A stretch of DNA of 64,000 bases, taken from the NCBI RefSeq assembly GCF_041260155.1, contig NW_027248277.1, positions 25,618,322 through 25,682,321 of the forward strand, in the 5' to 3' direction. Positions within the stretch are counted from its first letter, which is position 1; the number at the start of each line of letters is the position of its first letter. Of this stretch, positions 12,848-24,040 are shown piece after piece. The notes beneath the pieces are model-generated. The model did not search any database. It saw only the letters and a program-made list of their open reading frames with translations, and was not told where the DNA came from. This stretch comes from Ptychodera flava (taxonomy: Eukaryota > Hemichordata > Enteropneusta > Ptychoderidae). The translations under genes and the position numbers were made by a program.

Positions 12848-14170
12848 GTGCATGCAACACTAGATATCAGGTTTTGCTCAGGGTTCGGTTACATATTTTC
12901 AAAAGGCCGCAGCAATGCATTGCGGGATACTACGGGAAAATCCATTATGACAGGCTCTAAAAATCAGTTCAGGTTCAGTACTTTTGCAAAGTGCAGTGTC
13001 AACCTATATACTGTGTCAATTTCCATTGTTTTCATCAAATGAGAAACATTTATTATTGTTAGTTGAACAGATCTTTCACTGATTAAATATCTGCAACTGA
13101 TAGAAACAATCACATATATTACATTATACGGCCTTATATAGGCATAAAGCAAGTAAAAAAATAGAATGACGCTTATTCTTCGTGCACCACTGAAGAAGCT
13201 TCTGCCTGTATTTGCCCTAAACATTGTTCAATAACACTTGCCTGTTTTAGCTCTACATTTGAATAACTGACATAAAATGTATATTTTCAAAACAAGTAAA
13301 TTTCGCCATCAAAATAGAAAAAGGCTAGAGCCACTTGACAAATCGAAGAACCATGCTACTATATTTCGACTGTTTCGCGCATTGTAAGAGCAAAATAACA
13401 TAACGTTATGATTTGCTTTAGAATTATAAGATGTTGTGTTCCCAGTCAGCATCCTTACTACAACAAGGTTGAATTTACCTCGGAACTCATGCAGAGAGTG
13501 TTAATAACGTGTCTGATTAATCTCTTGTAGCGTTTCATTTAAAGCTGTTGGAGTAAACAAACGTTTTATTGTCTTCGCTGTGCGAATACCTTGAGTATAA
13601 TTTTCCTTGTCGAGTTGAATGAAGAATGGCAGCCATTTTAAAACTTACCTGCGAGCAAATATTGAGTACTTTGTCTTCATTAGGGGAAAGCTCCATTATT
13701 TTAAGAATACTCTACTTCCCTACTTAATTATCAGAAGATCAATTTCACAGACCTTCCTTTCCTAAAATGGCAGCAGCTGGATTAGATAAACATAACAATG
13801 GGACATTCACAACTTGGAGGATTAAAAATCTTCTGTTTGTCACCCGAGTTGGTTAGGCAATGACCCCGGGTTTCAGGTACCATGCAAGTTAATGCAGTCT
13901 TTCCCTAATGTGCAAGAACCAAAATCTTCACGGTAAACCCTATTTTTTATCATTGCCTTGGTTCGAAAATAATTGAAAGTTTACTGAACGAAAGTTTGTG
14001 AAAAAGCTTAAGTGTTCAATAACTTAATAGCAAAGGATAAGGACGACGATGAAATATGTTATATGAAGGTAGTATGCGCCTCAAAGTGGGACACTTAAGC
14101 TTTTGCTCAAACTTTCATGCGCTAAACTTTCAATTACTCTCCTACCAAAGCAATAATAAGAAATAGGGTT
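12848..14170. other. No gene; part shared with unit B
   Basis: Bases 12630-13150 align with 34440-34940 of unit B. From about 13150 onward the sequence is absent from B. No coding exon was recognised before the relic at 14178. Confidence 0.45.
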
Positions 14171-14177
14171 TACTGTT

Positions 14178-14425
14178 CAGATTTTTGTTTGCCATTACCA
14201 CTCTTGCCATTGTCGTACATGGGGACACAGACTTTCCAATCCGTTCAAAACAATGGATCTGTACACATTTCGTCAAAAGAGTGTGCAATGACGCAACATG
14301 GAATACGATTACTTCAGCGTCTGTCGACATTTTTGACGAGTTGATATACTTGCCTGACTCACTGAACTCCATAACTATACAATTCTACTCTTTTACCAGT
14401 TTAAACATAGGTAAAAATCTCTCTT
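14178..14425 (+). pseudogene. Exon-1 relic of the Cys-rich family
   Basis: The open frame around 14185-14400 reads as a diverged exon 1. It has a hydrophobic stretch with 'TTLAIVVHGDTDFP', then SKQWICTHFVKRV, a DIFDEL match to the family CFDEL (second cysteine changed to I), and LPDSL. The family start codon is not preserved, since MKF is replaced by 'cagattttt'. Homology fades after a degenerate 'IGKN'. No exon 2 or 3 follows before the hAT-like element. It is an old single-exon remnant inside the A-only part of unit A. Confidence 0.65.
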
Positions 14426-14622
14426 GGCATTTTACGTGTTATCAGATCAAATGAATAATATACATGTGCATCAAGTAATATAAAAGATGCATGCACAATC
14501 GATTCGTCCTCGGATTAATTTCCTATGGCCTATATTCGTTTAAATCAATTTAAACACTTCCAAATAATTAACCTAAACTGAAATTTCTCATTGAAAATGT
14601 ACAGCTTACCATAATTTCCATT

Positions 14623-15538
14623 CAGAACAGGGCTCGAAATTAACCTTTTTTCCTGGTAGTCCGATTGGGCTACCATTTTCTGAAGTTGGTAGCCCAGTGA
14701 CAAGATCTGTTAGCCCATTAAGAGATTTTTTGTAAAGGATATTTTTATTGACATTTAAACAATGAAAGATTTATTTTTCATGATTCTATCTATGAAGTGA
14801 CTTTTCTTGTCATTTGTCATCAACACCTGCAGATCATAGCCTTAGGAAAATGGTACAGCATGTGTAGTGGACAACGGTGATGCCTCAAAGTTTGACGACC
14901 TATTCACACATACGCGGAGCTTCTATGCAAATTGTGATGTTCGATCGCAATGACAACTTTTCACTCTGCACGTGTAAACATAACATGGCTTAAAATAGGT
15001 TGGCGAAGAATTTCAGGATGACAACTTGGTACAGTCATATTCCTAATACTTTCTTGGCAATTTTGGCTATACTTCTACACCATAGAACGCTATCATGGCA
15101 TGATTTTGTACACTTCGGAAAGCGTAATTTGTGGATGGCCCGAAGCTTTTTCTTCACAGTTTGAATAAATTTGTGTTTCATTGTGATCGATACATTGTGA
15201 TTAAAAAACTATGAAAATGAATTTTCGTTGGCAATCATTTCTTGAGCCTGTCATCTAAGTTCATCAGTTCAGATAATGATATTTTATTGAAAGTTTGTCG
15301 CAACAAATTCGACTGCACTGTCGCCTTTTCATTTACATAACAAAGTCATAGTCTGGCCTTTCTGTGTCCAGCTGGGTTGACTGTATGAGCGTCGGTCATC
15401 TCAAAGTGATTAATATCATGTCACCCACTAAGTAATTTCATGTCCCTGGCTTTGGTAGTCCGTGTGGGCTACCATTTCATGGGTTTAGGTTGGTAGTCTA
15501 TGGACGCGGGACTACCGCTAATTTCGAGCCCTGCAGAA
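14623..15538. mobile_element. hAT-like non-autonomous DNA transposon
   Basis: A 906-bp element (14628-15533) has perfect 15-bp terminal inverted repeats, CAGGGCTCGAAATTA. Inner inverted copies of 'ggtagtccg...gggctacca' lie near both ends. Flanking 5-bp repeats CAGAA are at 14623-14627 and 15534-15538. The CAGGG terminus fits hAT elements, although those normally make 8-bp duplications, so the assignment is tentative. No transposase ORF is present. Confidence 0.7.
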
Positions 15539-16353
15539 TTTTTTAATGATTCCATATGCACTTGTTAAGACAATGAATGACAAAGCTATAAAGCTCCCAT
15601 CTACGATGGGAGCTTTATTTTTAAACCAATATTCCCCAGGACCACTTCTTCGGGATTTTGGGCGATGAATTGCCTTTCAATACACATGTGTGTTTAGCTT
15701 ATCGAATATTCCTCAAATCAAGTCCGCCAGTGGTTTTTACTGTTACTAACTAGTTAAAATAACGATTGATTATAAATCGGGTAATTGAAAGAACTCGGCT
15801 CTAATTTTCCGCGTACGTTGATCGAATGGAATTAATGGCTAGTTTTAAGGTATTCCTTTTGATGCTTTATCGTCGTGATTTTATGATTATTTGATTTTCT
15901 ATCATTATCAATATCTTTAGACGACACGTGATGCGTTTTTTAAATTCTATCCCGAAAGCAGAGCCGGTGTACTAATTAACACGAATACATTCAATACGTG
16001 ACAGTATGGCTTACGGATTATTCGGTCATTGTCATGATCAAATTGATTTACCCTTGATTTTTAGCATATTTACAATAATCGGTAATGGCAGGAAATATCT
16101 GAAATATCACAAGGCACATAAAGACGTCAAGAGTCCTTCATAGTTTAGACAAACACTGCATTTTTCTAACAGCTAAGTAATTCATAATCAATGCAAATAA
16201 GTCTGACCTGTTAAACAAGCGTTCTGAATTTGTCTGTAAGTGCTGACAGGGAAAACATTTTATTTGCCTAATTTCTATCCAACTCATGACTCAAAATGTG
16301 TGACCAAACTTAATACTTATACGTAAGCACCTGTAGCAAATTTCATACATTAT

Positions 16354-16875
16354 ATTACCATGCCCTGCCCGTCGCATTTCGATTGGTCGAGCTGAACCAC
16401 GTGACTGACCAGAAATACACAGTAATGGTTTGTTTACATGCCCGTGAATAAGAATAATAAGATTAACGACTCAAAGTATCGTAACTTTACAGCTTAAACG
16501 CAGATCATAATCAATCACAAAATAAAATGGAGCATTTTTAGGTCAATTTGGATACTTTTTTCTGAAATATCTCCGGAATTGCCAATTTTTTACGGCACGC
16601 GTGACAGTGCGTCGCGTATTGCTCAGTTTCTTTGGCCCGGTTGTCGTTCGCTCCTGACATTTTCGGAAATTTTGACGGTTTTCTCGGGTTTGCTGATAAT
16701 ATAATGGAAATAACAGACTCCGCTCTGACCATTAACGTTTATTTGTGGGCGCGGGCTCGAGGAAAGCCAAATTAACGGGCTCGGCAAGCCTCGCCCGTTA
16801 ATTTTTGGCTTTCCTCTCGCCCTTGCCCACAAATAAACGTTAATGGTCAGGGATTCGCCCGTTATTTCTATAATA
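16354..16875. mobile_element. Foldback element, copy 1
   Basis: An insertion in unit A, absent at the corresponding point in B (near 35255). Its head carries 'gattggtcgagc' followed by CACGTGAC. Its tail (about 16698-16875) is a long hairpin whose arms include ACCATTAACGTTTATTTGTG and the complement. Copies 2 and 3 of the same design are at 21.85-22.5 and 60.8-61.49 kb. Short ORFs across it (16538-16976) are artefacts of the palindrome. Confidence 0.6.
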
Positions 16876-17016
16876 AAATCTACCAATCTGACAATCGCGT
16901 GTATGCTTGAAACTCGAGTGATAGGTAACAAATATACTTGATGTGTTCTCATATTTAGTGTAATGTTGCTCTGCATCCCTGCGTCGAGCAGCAGTTTACC
17001 TCTCTAAGAAGATACA

Positions 17017-17018
<2 letters not shown>

Positions 17019-17078
<60 letters not shown>

Positions 17079-17084
17079 TATATA
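17019..17084. repeat. (TA)n microsatellite
   Basis: About 65 bp of nearly pure TA. It sits immediately after the 'cagtttacctctctaa' landmark where unit A ends and where, in unit B, the 2-kb array begins. Confidence 0.95.
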
Positions 17085-17770
17085 AGCATTAAGGAATTTC
17101 GATACAAAACAGCATTTTCACAAAATAAACGATTCATGCGACACCTATACTCAAAATAATGCAAAGCTTTTCTTTATGGATTAATTTATTAGCGAATATT
17201 ACTTCTATTTTAGTCAGTTCGTTCCATGATATGAACCTGCTATATTATCACAACATTATTAAAACATGCAAATGAGGCGTTATACGGATAAGTTATTTTC
17301 CATTTTTCCCTATAATGAGGTGAAAAAGGTGATTTAGACATTTCTGCCAGGTACTCTTTAAATGTTAATAACGCAGAAGAAAATAAGGCGTGCTTTACTT
17401 CAATGCACTCGCCAGACGAATAGCATTCCTATTTTGATGAACGAGGGAGCTGAAAACAGTTCTTAATAACAACACTATCTTGCGTTCATATTCTCGCACT
17501 GTTGTTAAAAACATGAACAATACTATTTACTGTGAAAACATTGCTTGTAAATAACATCCAACATTGTTTATAAATAAAATCTATAGGAGTAATTGGAATC
17601 CAATGCAATTTTAGAGTATAAGTTTCAATGTAATACTACAAATGAGATGTAACGTACGATTTGTGACAAATATTTTAAAATGAAATTATTTTGCTTGCAA
17701 ATATGAATTACCATATAAACCTCTAACATGTTACAAAGAAGGTAAATGTAGCCAAGCAAATAGAATGGAG
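17085..17770. other. No gene recognised
   Basis: AT-rich sequence with no coding exon, no recognised repeat and no element ends. It separates unit A from the reverse-strand relic at 17779. Confidence 0.4.
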
Positions 17771-17778
17771 AACATTGC

Positions 17779-18090
17779 CTTGTCTTTACTTTAAAATTGA
17801 TCTTTCACCACGGCAATGCCTCAGATATTTTTACTTTTACCAAAATATGTTCCAACAAACATGCAGGTCGAAAAGTCCTTGATGGGATCATATGTTTGAT
17901 TGTATCAGACAGGGCCAATAACTTCTCAAAACAGTCGACTCCTGTTGTTGAAACGGCATTAACAAATGATTTTTCTTACACTTTCTTGACGAGATTAGTG
18001 CAAATCCACGGTTTTGAGTTAAATTACAGATCGACACTGTCGTTGGTGTGTGTGACAGAAAGAATAGTTAAGATTGCAAACGTAAACCTC
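17779..18090 (-). pseudogene. Reverse-strand exon-1 relic of the Cys-rich family
   Basis: Read on the minus strand from about 18090 down to 17779, the sequence aligns with family exon 1. The start region is changed, and recognisable pieces include DDSVDL-like coding, KPWIC, LVKKV, GVDCFEKLLAL and a GKSK-like run. There are in-frame stops (after the DSVDL equivalent and after KKV) and the start codon is broken. The exon-end donor reads GC rather than GT. No exon 2 or 3 was found on the minus strand below it. A promoter and 5' exon lie upstream at 18.4-18.7 kb, so this was once a complete 5' half. Confidence 0.7.
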
Positions 18091-18390
18091 CTATGTTTCC
18101 TAAATGAGAAGAAAATATTCGTCTTTTGCATAGTATGTATTTAAGGTAAAATTATCTGGTGGAAAGGCCCAGTGCCGTACCTTCTTCTTGATCTAATATC
18201 GTCAGTAAGAACTCCAATCAACAGAGGAAAAAAGACATCAACCAAGCTTCTACCACTTTGAGATTATCAGGCGAAAAAATATTGCACAGGATTTCTATTG
18301 CTAGAATAAAAGTTACTATATCCAAAATTGGTTGAGCTAATAAAAATGTATATTTTAAACACTTGTTCGTAAAAAAACTGAAACAGAATT

Positions 18391-18765
18391 TGTGCGATAA
18401 ATTAGATATTCAGGAAAATAAAAAATGAAAAGGCATTTAATGCCTACCAGTATTTTCTGGGGTTTTTTTTCGCTCATGGTCACTCTAAGGTCGCCTGTTG
18501 TATACAGTACTATTTACAGAACCACACGGGCAGCCAATGAGAACATGAATTTTTTAAGCCCCAAACTATAACTCAACATGAACTTTGGTTATTTGAGTTC
18601 TCAGTTAGCCAGCATATTTTGATGCTTTGCATCGCATTGATGCCGTTTGCTTACGTAAAACGTACAAAGCTTGGAATAAGTTGACTTACGGCAGTTTGCG
18701 TGTTTCAGTTCTAGCTGTAAGATGTACTTAAGCCAATGAAAGTGGTCAAAACGTACAAGTTTGTG
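18391..18765 (-). promoter_or_regulatory. Promoter and 5' exon of the reverse-strand relic
   Basis: The minus strand matches the promoter of the intact reverse-strand gene. It has a CCAAT box (18534-18538 on plus) and a TATA-position word CTGTAAATAGTAC. A 5' exon ends ATACTG|GTAGGC (18448). The farther upstream block TGCAAAG, ATCAAAATATGCTGGC and AACTCAAATAACC is conserved. The whole segment is duplicated in tandem at 18766-20790, where the second copy is split by a LINE. Confidence 0.6.
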
Positions 18766-20800
18766 CGATGAATTAGATATTCAGGAAGATAAAAAATGAA
18801 AAGGCATGTAATACCTACCAGTATTTTTTATTTTATTTTATTTTTTTTTTTTTTTTTTTTTGGGGGGGGGGGGGTTCGCTCATGGTCACTCTAAGGCCGC
18901 CTGTTGTATACAGTACTATTTACAGAACCACACTGGCAGCCAATGAGAACATGAATTTTTTAAGCCCCAAACTATTACTCATCATCAATGGTCTGACGAA
19001 CCTTTCACTCTACTTGGAATCACCTTTGATGTAAAGCGTGAAATAATTGAAGAATTAAACTACTTGCCGCTTGTGAGTTCAATTGAACGCTTGTTAAGTA
19101 TATGGGCGACAAGATCTCTGACTCTGTGTGGGAAAATATGTGTGATTAAAACATTGGCAATACCGAAGCTCATACATATTATGTCAGTCTTACCAATTAT
19201 GTCCACAACTCTAGTAAAAAAAGTGAATGACGTTCTCTTTAACTTTATATGGAACAACAGACAGCCAAAAATAAACAGACTAAGATTATGCTGTGATGTA
19301 CAAAATGGCGGTCTGAACATGTTAGACTTGTCAACATTAGCTAGTTCTTTACATATTACTTGGATTCATAGATTAATGTGTGATAAAGAATGTCAATGGA
19401 AGGAATGGTTTAAGGCTGTTAGTGGATTCAGTGGTCAGTGTCTCCACTATTTTACTCCACCAATTGCAGGGAATGTAGCATCAATACATTTTAGTCAAAA
19501 TAAGTTCTGGAAAGATACTTTGATGACATGGTCTGGCCAACTGAAACAATTGAATCAAGATGACAAGGATAGCGATCCAGTCACACAGTGCATTTGGTCC
19601 AATCCAAACATTCAAATCGATAATAAATCAGTGCATTATGTTAAGTGGCACAGACATGGTATCTGCAATTTGGAAGATTTACTGGATGAAAATCACTGTG
19701 TCATGACATTTAATCAATTTAGTCATAAATACAATATACGACAATCAGAAAGGTTGAAGTTTATAAGTATTATTGATGCTATTCCTAAGCAATTGAAAGC
19801 AAAAATAAAAAATGAAACATATAATCGATTAATAAACCAGCGTTTTTCAGAAAAAATATGTAGGAAAGTATATTTAAGTCTTTTTCAAAGTACGGTTATG
19901 AACAAAGTTAAAACACAAGTTAGTACGACCAAGTGAATAGAAAGATTTCATGTCGGTGACCTAAAAAAATTCTTTCCATTGACCTTCAAAATTACAGACG
20001 ATACTGCCCTGCAAAGCTTTCAGTACAAGATTCTTACACGTACAATAGCTACCAATATTTTTTTAAAAAATAAGAAATGTAATCACAAATGACAAATTTA
20101 CTTTTTGTAATAAATGGGTGGAAGACATAGTCTATCTTTTTTTTTTGAGTGCAAATATATTCTTCAATTTTGGAGTGTTGTATAATCGCTTTTGCTGAAA
20201 AATTGTAATATTCCAATAACACAGATTCCAGAGAATGTTATCTTGGGAATTATAACGAAAGATGATACATTCACTGTTAATGTTTTAGTAATTTTAGGTA
20301 AGAAATACATATATGATTGCAGGAGATTGCACAGAATACCAAAGATTCAACAATTTACAATATGGGTACAAGAAAGAATAATAGAAGAAAAACATAAACA
20401 TAAATTAAGTTTCTTTGATAAAGATGACACGGATTCAAAATGGTCAAAATTAAGTCTATTTTGCCAATAGAATTTTGAGATTTTAAACGGAAGCACTGTC
20501 CTGCTTTTTTGTTTTTTCTTTGTTTGGTTTTTCTTTTCTGTTTTTTTTGTTTTGTCTGCTTTTTCTGAAAGCCAATTAAAAAAAAATATTACTCATCATG
20601 AACTTTGGTTATTTGAGTTCTCAGTTAGCCAGCATATTTTGATGCTTTATTTTGCATCGCATTGATGCCGTTTGCTTTCGTAAAACGTGCAAAGCTTTGA
20701 ATACGTTGACTTACGGCAGTATGCTTGTTTCAGTTCTAGCTGTAAGATGTACTTAAGCCAAAGAAAGTCGTCAAAACGTACAAGTTTCAGGCATTCGTTT
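18766..20800 (-). repeat. Tandem second copy of the relic promoter, split by a LINE
   Basis: It repeats 18391-18765. The junction is at 'gtacaagttt' (about 18765). The left half is 18766-18985 and includes a T(20+)G(12) homopolymer pair at about 18838-18873 not present in copy one. The right half is 20587-20800. A 5' exon end with donor GTAGGT lies at 18829 on the minus strand. The LINE at 18986-20586 interrupts it. Confidence 0.75.
18973..20599 (+). mobile_element. 5'-truncated L1/Tx1-like LINE with 13-bp target duplication
   Basis: The insertion at 18986-20586 is flanked by identical 13-bp direct repeats TATTACTCATCAT (18973-18985 and 20587-20599) and ends in a short poly(A). The uninterrupted sequence is preserved in the neighbouring duplicate (about 18560-18585). 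It encodes only the C-terminal part of ORF2. A 290-codon frame (19064-19936) has the typical LTLCGKICVIKTLAIPKL, FNFIWNN and GGLNMLDL motifs. After a stop come FQYKILTR and, in a third frame piece (20192-20470), LGKKYIYDCRR. At least two breaks separate the pieces, so it is dead on arrival and decayed. The family assignment rests on the C-terminal motif style only. Confidence 0.85.
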
Positions 20801-20829
20801 CTGTTTACGGTATGTTATTTGTGACAACA

Positions 20830-21300
20830 CCTGCTCCTATGCCTACTGTGCGTAATACGTAAATAAAGAATTAAAATGATTTGTTGGTTCAGCTAGCATC
20901 TGTATAAGGCACTTTTGTTTGTTTGTTTGTTTGTTAAAGTCCATAAAGTCCGCAAAGCTTGTTGAAATGCTACATATGATATCAAAGACAGCCAATACGA
21001 TGACTTTTTGCATGTGTATTATAAAGGTGTATACATGGTTCTCGGAACCGGTATTTTCACAACTTAGCTGGGTTATTGAACCACTCTGTTTTAAGGATTG
21101 TGATTTTATGTCTTCAGTTGGTGATGTGAGTTCGAATCCGATCGATAATCTACCAAATTTAATACATTTCTTTAGTACCGACGTCCAGCCGAGATTAACC
21201 TTTGTCGATTCAAGTAAATGTGTAGGAGTTACGTTGTTACACTTGATATGTTTACATGTTTGACTTTAACCATGAATGTCTTACTCACCAACAAATATGT
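20830..21300 (-). repeat. Upstream part of the reverse-strand relic unit
   Basis: Bases 20905-21050 are the reverse complement of about 30755-30900 in unit B (landmarks 'gactttttgcatgtgtatta' and the AAAC run). 21064-21140 carries the possible SINE also seen at 8.7 kb. 21170-21300 resembles 27090-27240. It therefore belongs to an old inverted copy of the gene unit. Confidence 0.5.
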
Positions 21301-21840
21301 TATAGCGTCGGTGGACACAATATTTTGTCTTTTGCCGTATATAACGGACATACCTGACATATAGAAAAGTTCGCTTTTCTCTTATCGACCTTGCTTTCGG
21401 TTTGCGTTGTCTTGGAATACAAATAAGAATTGTTCAAAATAGGAGTGGATGTTTATCGGCTAAGGTGCGACTCGTTACCTATAAACTTTAGGAATACAAC
21501 AAGGTCTTACATCAATGCTTTCTTTCCTTCAAAAATTGCCAAATCAAAATATGAGTTTTGCCCCTTCAACAGTGTGATGAGATCCCAACATTAACTGAAG
21601 ATAAATGAGACCGACCGATCCAGAGTGACTTTGCATATGGCAGCTGAGGTATATTTTTATTTGTTCACATATTTAGGGCTATTTTCATTTGATTCCTCTT
21701 TAGTATACATTATTAAATCGATTAATGAAAAGGAAAGCTACTCTTAACAATTTCGGATGCACGCATTGCCATCAAGATAACGCCTTCATCTTGCAGCAGT
21801 TTGACATTAACATAAATCCGTACATTAAAAGTATTTTGCA
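21300..21840. other. No gene recognised
   Basis: Nothing coding and no element ends were seen in this stretch. Confidence 0.4.
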
Positions 21841-21844
21841 TCAT

Positions 21845-22500
21845 TATTTATTACACCTCATGTATTATTCAGGTACTGTGATTGGCTGAGCCTCGCTCAC
21901 GTGATATAGAACAAAAAGTGATAGAACATGGCTAAGGTGATATAGCCCTGTCGCGTGCGCTGATATAGCCCTGTCGCGTGCAGTGATATAGCCCGCTACC
22001 ATGTTCTGGAATACCGCGCGTCCTTTCTGCGCGTACTACATCATCGCGTACATTTGCTTGGTATTTTCTGTAAAGCAATGACTTTTGAAAAGGTACAAGA
22101 AATTAGCTCGACCTGAAGTACACGACGATGTTTTACATTAAACGAGAAAAGCTTGAACAACACTGTCTTCGTTTTTAGACTTTAATTCAACTTCATGTAG
22201 CATTGCGATCGAGCAACAAATAGAACGTTTCACTGTTGCGAGTCTCGTTCGACACTTGACTGCATTCTGAGCAAGTTTCGAAAGCAAGTGTTTGTTTGGT
22301 GTAATAAAATTAATAACACACGCTAGCACGGACAAGATCACGATTTGTTGCCTGCCCTCGGGCTGGTGCTCATGACGGTAATATTGATGATACCCTCGCC
22401 TTCGGCTCGGCCATCATCAATATTACCGTCATGAGCACCATCCCTTGGGCGGGCAACAAATCGTGATCTTGCCCTTGCTGGCGTGTGTTATTATTTAAAT
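21845..22500. mobile_element. Foldback element, copy 2
   Basis: The head has 'gattggctgagc' and TCACGTGAT. It is followed by three tandem copies of a roughly 22-bp word around 'tgatatagccctgtcgcgtg' (21930-21995). The tail is a long hairpin, about 22299-22497, with arms that include GATCACGATTTGTTGCC and GCTCATGACGGTAATATTGATGAT and their complements. Outer ends read 'ttattacac' and 'gtgttattattta'. Confidence 0.7.
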
Positions 22501-23915
22501 ATCTTTACCATCAGCGCAGACCGGGCAAAATCTACCGGCAGTTTTTCTCATGATGGAAATAGTAAGCAACGGGCTAAATTTCAAGTGATATAAACATCAA
22601 TAAATTTGCCTCGGTGCCTGGTTTTCCTAATTATCAATTTGCCTTTCACGAAAGAGGATGAGCGTTTGTGTAGACGGACGGAATAAAAAGATGTGATTGA
22701 GAAAGCGAGGAGATAATAAAATAAATAGAGAACTAGAGACATAGAGAACCCTTCCATATCACCTGATGAAAGCTCAAAGCGTCGAGCTTTTTTCCCATGA
22801 TTCAAATCACATGGAGTAGATGAAGCCCAAATATGCAATTTCCTGGACTACTTTTCATCGGTGTTTCAAATGAATGAGAAAATGTACCAATCCCATTATT
22901 CCAATGTTGTGTCTATCGCGTATTTTGTTATTCTTTTGATCTTTTTTACTAAATCAGACCTGCCTGAGGTTTCATAAACACACCCTTAGTACAATATGAA
23001 TTAAAAAACAATTATTCTGACACGTATACTGAAATGCATCGATACATAAACTGGCCAATCCAAAATCTAGTTGCAGGCTACAGATCTATTTCAATAGTAT
23101 TTTATAGCCTAGTTTTCGTTTGCAACTACGCTTTCCGCTATTATCGATTTCAATGATAGAATCATATAAAAGACACATGCAGTTAGTGCAAATTTTTAAA
23201 TGGTGTTACAGAAATTGTATGTGATTTTGCCAATGGACAGCACATTCGCCTGACATGTAAAAGGGTTTCCGTCGGCTTCTATTTTGTGAAGAAAATTACG
23301 TTTAAACTTAGACAGGATCATAATCACATATTGAATAATAATCATTAAATCGTTGCATGTCATGATCATCAGAGAGGTCTCTAGTGTACGTCGTAAACGT
23401 TAGGAAGAATAACAATCTGTTGTACAGTAGCAGATCTTGGGTTTTGTCAACCATGTTTCGCAACTCAAGGACAGCCTTATGTCAGGGAAATCCTGTAAAA
23501 CTGGCAATATCATCTCAACATGTTTAGTTTAAGTAAACGTATGAAGTTGGTGAGATGTGGCCGCTTCACCACGTGCTCAAAGGCGTTTCATTTTGCCACA
23601 CATACAAGTTAGCTGAAATGAGTCGTTGTAGTTAATTGCCATCTGTATGGGCAGTTACGATGGTCAGTGTAGGTCTGAAGGTTATAACTATTTGGTCTAC
23701 GTTTTTAAGGGATTCTCCGTCTTTTTGTAATAGAGAATTCATTTGTTATATCAAACATCTTTAAATTCCAGACTCTTTGCAAGAAATTTTCAAGTCCCAT
23801 GATTAACAAACTAATACTGTTTGGATCTCGTTTACCGACAGAGGTAAGATGTATCGTGTCTATCCTATTAGAAATGAAAGAATAAATAACTGTGAATATC
23901 AATAAGGTGTGATCA
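22500..23915. other. About 1.4 kb without a recognised gene
   Basis: Short open frames only, without motifs. The last part, near 23921, holds the poly(A) signal of the reverse-strand gene that ends at 24041. Confidence 0.45.
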
Positions 23916-23920
23916 AACAA

Positions 23921-23926
23921 TTTATT
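23921..23926 (-). terminator. Poly(A) signal of the reverse-strand Cys-rich gene
   Basis: AATAAA on the minus strand (TTTATT on plus), about 115 bases after the stop codon at 24041. Confidence 0.6.
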
Positions 23927-24040
23927 AAGCGGAAATAGATAAACAATGTCGATGAAAGGTTACATTATTTCTTGGGAAATAATGAGTATCACGAAATATC
24001 GTGTCGTCATGAAATCTATCTGGCATATATATGCACATTT

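Larger units (their letters stand above)
7455..17020 (+). repeat. Segmental duplication, unit A
   Basis: Direct-orientation duplicate of 28325-38700. Collinear landmarks are 'gaagcgccttcgaaggtta' (7551 and 28422), the promoter, all gene exons, the 3' flank, 'gatttacccttgat' (16045 and 34955), and finally 'cagtttacctctctaa' at the right end. Unit A contains insertions missing from B: TTAA MITE 12178-12523, about 2.9 kb at 13150-16020 and foldback 16354-16875. About 0.7 kb in intron 1 is also extra. Confidence 0.8.

Noticed and set aside
16623-16976. 117-codon minus-strand ORF
   Set aside because: It runs through both arms of the foldback hairpin, so its length is a by-product of the palindrome.
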